Positions 61,777 through 64,000 of a stretch of 64,000 nt of DNA are shown here, piece by piece. Every line of letters starts with the position of its first letter. Position 1 is the first letter of the stretch. Under the pieces are notes generated by a model, which ran no database searches, had not been told where the DNA came from, and saw only the letters and a list, made by a program, of their open reading frames with translations. Location of the stretch: the NCBI GenBank assembly GCA_965246945.1, contig CBDFFW010000001.1, forward strand, positions 496,001-560,000, given 5' to 3'. Made by a program: the position numbers and the translations under genes. This DNA is from CBDFFW01 sp965246945 (lineage in GTDB: Bacteria; Pseudomonadota; Alphaproteobacteria; UBA11073).

Positions 61777-63986
61777 CGCCCCTTCATGCGGTCGGCATGG
61801 TAAACCGCTTTGCTGGAGCGGAGGGCGGTGAGGATGTTGGCGAGGTGGTCGCGGTTATTCACGCGGATATCGGTCAGCAGTTCCATCACATCCGGTGTGC
61901 GGTTGGTGACTTTGATATTGGTGATATTGCCTTCCTGCTTGGCGATGATGGTGGTGTATTGGCTGAGCGATCCCGTTTCATTGCTGATTTGCGCAGTGAT
62001 ACGGGCATTTAAACTTTCTGGAGAAATTAGCGCATTATCCCAAGTGAGATCCAGCCAGCGTTCCGGCGCATCGGCAAAACTTTCCAGGGTTTCACAATCG
62101 ATGGTGTGCACCGTTACCCCCTTACCGGTGGTGATGATGCCGATAATGCGGTCGCCTGCCACGGGGTGGCAACATCTGGCATAATGCACGGCCATGCCAG
62201 GGATCAGCCCAACAATTGGGATGCCGCTGCCTTGACCGCTGACTTTTGTGCTGCGTTTGATCGGCACAGTGCCGGCTTCACGGGCAGTATCGGCCTGGCT
62301 GCGCTGCAAGCCGGGGAAGATGGTAAAAAACACATCGCGGGCGGAGGTTAAGCCGGCACCAATGGCGGCATATAAATCTTCCTCATTTTCGCGCTTTAAT
62401 TTTTTGACAACGCTAATCACCTGTTTTTCCGAAAATTCGGCATTTTCTTGTTGGTATACTTTTTGTAGCATGGCCTTGCCGAGCTGGGCATATTCACCGC
62501 GTTGCTGCAGGCGGATAAAGCGGCGAATATGTGCACGCGCTTTGCCGGTAATGACAAAGCGTTCCCAGGTCGGCGATGGCGTTTGCCGTTTAGCGGTGAT
62601 AATTTCGAGCTGATCGCCGTTATCCAACTGATGGTTCAGCGGCACAATGCGGCCATTCACCTTGGCCCCCGCGCAATGATCGCCGACATCCGAATGCACA
62701 GCATAGGCAAAATCCACTGGCGTGGCACCGCGCGGCAGTGAAATCAATTCACCCTTCGGCGTGAAACAAAATACCTGGTCTTGGAATAATTCCAATTTGG
62801 TATGTTCCAAAAACTCTTCAGGTTTTTGCGCACTATCCAAAATTTCCAACAATTCGCGCAGCCAGCGATATTGTTTACCATCCGCATTGCCGCTGCCTTG
62901 TTTGTAGGACCAATGCGCTGCCACGCCGCGTTCGGCGACATCATGCATATCCTGGGTGCGGATTTGCATTTCAATGCGCCGCTGCAACGGGCCAATCACG
63001 GTGGTGTGCAGGGAGGCATAACCATTCGGTTTAGGGTTGGAGATATAATCATCAAACAAATTGGGGACACTGCGGTATTGCCCGTGAATAACCCCGAGCG
63101 CTTTGTAACATTCTTCCACATCTTTGACGATGACGCGAAACGCCATGATGTCGGATAATTGTTCAAATCCAACATTCAATTTTTCCATTTTGCGCCAAAT
63201 GGAATAAGGCCGTTTTTCGCGGCCTTTAATATCGACATTTTCCAAGCCTGCTTCAGCCAATTTCTGTTTGAGCTCGGCTATTACTTCCGGAACGATATTA
63301 TCGCCTTCTTGTTTCAGGAAAGCCAGGCGCGTGGTGATGCTTTCCCGCACTTCGGGGTGCAGATGAATAAAGGATAAATCTTGTAGTTCTTCTTTGATAC
63401 TGGAAACACCAATCCGTTCGGCGAGCGGGGCATAAATTTCCATCGTTTCGCGCGCAATACGGCGGCGTTTTTCCGGCTTTTCAATAAAATGCAGTGTGCG
63501 CATATTATGCAATCGGTCAGCCAGCTTCACCAGCAACACGCGGATATCTTCCGACATGGCGATCACTAGTTTACGGAAGTTTTCGGCTTGCTTGACTTGC
63601 TCACCGGCTTTTTCCGGCAGGGCAATACGGGATAATTTGGTAACCCCGTCAATCATCCGCAAAATATCGGGACCAAAGCGTTTTTCAATCTCTTCCGGCG
63701 TGGCGGTGGTATCTTCCAACACATCGTGCAACAAGCCAACGGCAACCGACTGCCAGTCAAGCCGCATATCGGCCAGAATATCGGCCACCGCTTCTAAATG
63801 CGTAAAATACGGTTCCCCATTGGCGCGCGCCTGGGTTTGATGCATTTCTTTGGCGTAGTCATACGCTTCTTGCAGCTTGGCCGGATTGGTGGCTGGATCA
63901 TAACCCGCAACCTTGCGAATTAAAGCAGGCGCATCATGTGTGTATTCTTTTGTCGCAACCAGTGGCACGAATATAGATGTAGCCAT
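61773..63986 (-). CDS. Bifunctional (p)ppGpp synthetase/hydrolase (RelA/SpoT)
   Basis: 737 residues. HD hydrolase domain (~30-200) with HLEAVADILADM and VGLLHDVLEDT (HD pair). Synthetase domain (~240-370) with DIMAFRVIVKDVEECYKALGV and SLHTTVIG. TGS (FTPKGELISLPRGATPVDFAYAVHSDVG) and C-terminal ACT domain. It sets (p)ppGpp levels in the stringent response; a single RSH is typical for alphaproteobacteria. The start ATG at 63986 lies 14 nt from the window end, and rpoZ is a likely upstream partner outside the window. Confidence 0.96.
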   Translation of the reverse strand: MATSIFVPLVATKEYTHDAPALIRKVAGYDPATNPAKLQEAYDYAKEMHQTQARANGEPYFTHLEAVADILADMRLDWQSVAVGLLHDVLEDTTATPEEIEKRFGPDILRMIDGVTKLSRIALPEKAGEQVKQAENFRKLVIAMSEDIRVLLVKLADRLHNMRTLHFIEKPEKRRRIARETMEIYAPLAERIGVSSIKEELQDLSFIHLHPEVRESITTRLAFLKQEGDNIVPEVIAELKQKLAEAGLENVDIKGREKRPYSIWRKMEKLNVGFEQLSDIMAFRVIVKDVEECYKALGVIHGQYRSVPNLFDDYISNPKPNGYASLHTTVIGPLQRRIEMQIRTQDMHDVAERGVAAHWSYKQGSGNADGKQYRWLRELLEILDSAQKPEEFLEHTKLELFQDQVFCFTPKGELISLPRGATPVDFAYAVHSDVGDHCAGAKVNGRIVPLNHQLDNGDQLEIITAKRQTPSPTWERFVITGKARAHIRRFIRLQQRGEYAQLGKAMLQKVYQQENAEFSEKQVISVVKKLKRENEEDLYAAIGAGLTSARDVFFTIFPGLQRSQADTAREAGTVPIKRSTKVSGQGSGIPIVGLIPGMAVHYARCCHPVAGDRIIGIITTGKGVTVHTIDCETLESFADAPERWLDLTWDNALISPESLNARITAQISNETGSLSQYTTIIAKQEGNITNIKVTNRTPDVMELLTDIRVNNRDHLANILTALRSSKAVYHADRMKGR

Positions 63987-64000
63987 TATTTGTGCGAATG

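Overview
The window is a gene-dense, mid-GC bacterial chromosome segment that points to an alphaproteobacterium. The indicators are a PopZ-type DUF2497 protein, a MipZ-type ParA ATPase, a Tim44-domain protein, the ubiquinol-cytochrome c chaperone/YceD (DUF177) pair, the hfq-hflX pair, a ChvI/OmpR-type regulator and a bifunctional PutA. The order cannot be fixed from sequence alone. Many operons that are conserved elsewhere are reduced to single genes here: sufB without sufCDS, coxB without coxA, yajC without secDF, pyrH without tsf/frr, and popZ without valS. This suggests a strongly rearranged genome.

Layout. 1-6.8 kb: a partial coiled-coil protein, a double cold-shock protein, gltX, a GH24 lysozyme-like gene, nusB diverging from hfq-hflX. 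6.8-15 kb: yceD and the bc1 chaperone, yajC, coxB, pyrE, a ChvI-like regulator, a polytopic membrane protein and malic enzyme. 15-22 kb is a disturbed stretch: a small transporter whose frame breaks exactly at an A AAA AAG slippery heptamer, an orphan sufB, a decayed gene, a second copy of the rpoD 3' end, an alpha/beta hydrolase, intact rpoD, pyrH and a frameshifted D-Ala-D-Ala dipeptidase. 22-24.4 kb: dxr-rseP.

24.4-30.6 kb carries the most unusual locus. Three back-to-back paralogues of 588-835 residues each have a pilin-like N-terminal membrane helix, a conserved W...YCP module and a right-handed beta-helix-like body. The first gene of the operon also carries a chitin-binding-like module and a C-terminal jelly-roll-like domain. 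Two smaller pilin-like genes lie at 35.6 kb (frameshifted) and 37.4 kb, around a PIMT-like gene and a rhodanese. I infer a cell-surface appendage or adhesin system that may be undescribed.

30.6-43 kb: 5-formyl-THF cyclo-ligase, PutA, a membrane protein, tRNA-Arg(CCT), popZ, tatD with a PhnP-like hydrolase, a membrane-anchored J-protein, a GNAT enzyme and mipZ. 43-54 kb: an RND efflux pair, an RlaP-type nucleotidyltransferase, gyrB, and a PEP carboxylase homologue with altered active-site motifs. 54-64 kb: a D,D-carboxypeptidase with a SPOR domain, a timA-moxR-DUF58-BatA/DUF4159 operon, a methyltransferase and a RelA/SpoT enzyme.

Two families of intergenic palindromic repeats are scattered through the window. 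One has GTCATCCC...GGGATGAC arms, the other CCCTCTCC...GGAGAGGG arms. No phage, insertion sequence with transposase, integrase or CRISPR array was found. The frame-broken genes are all accessory, while the long core genes are intact, which favours real gene decay or recoding over random sequencing error.
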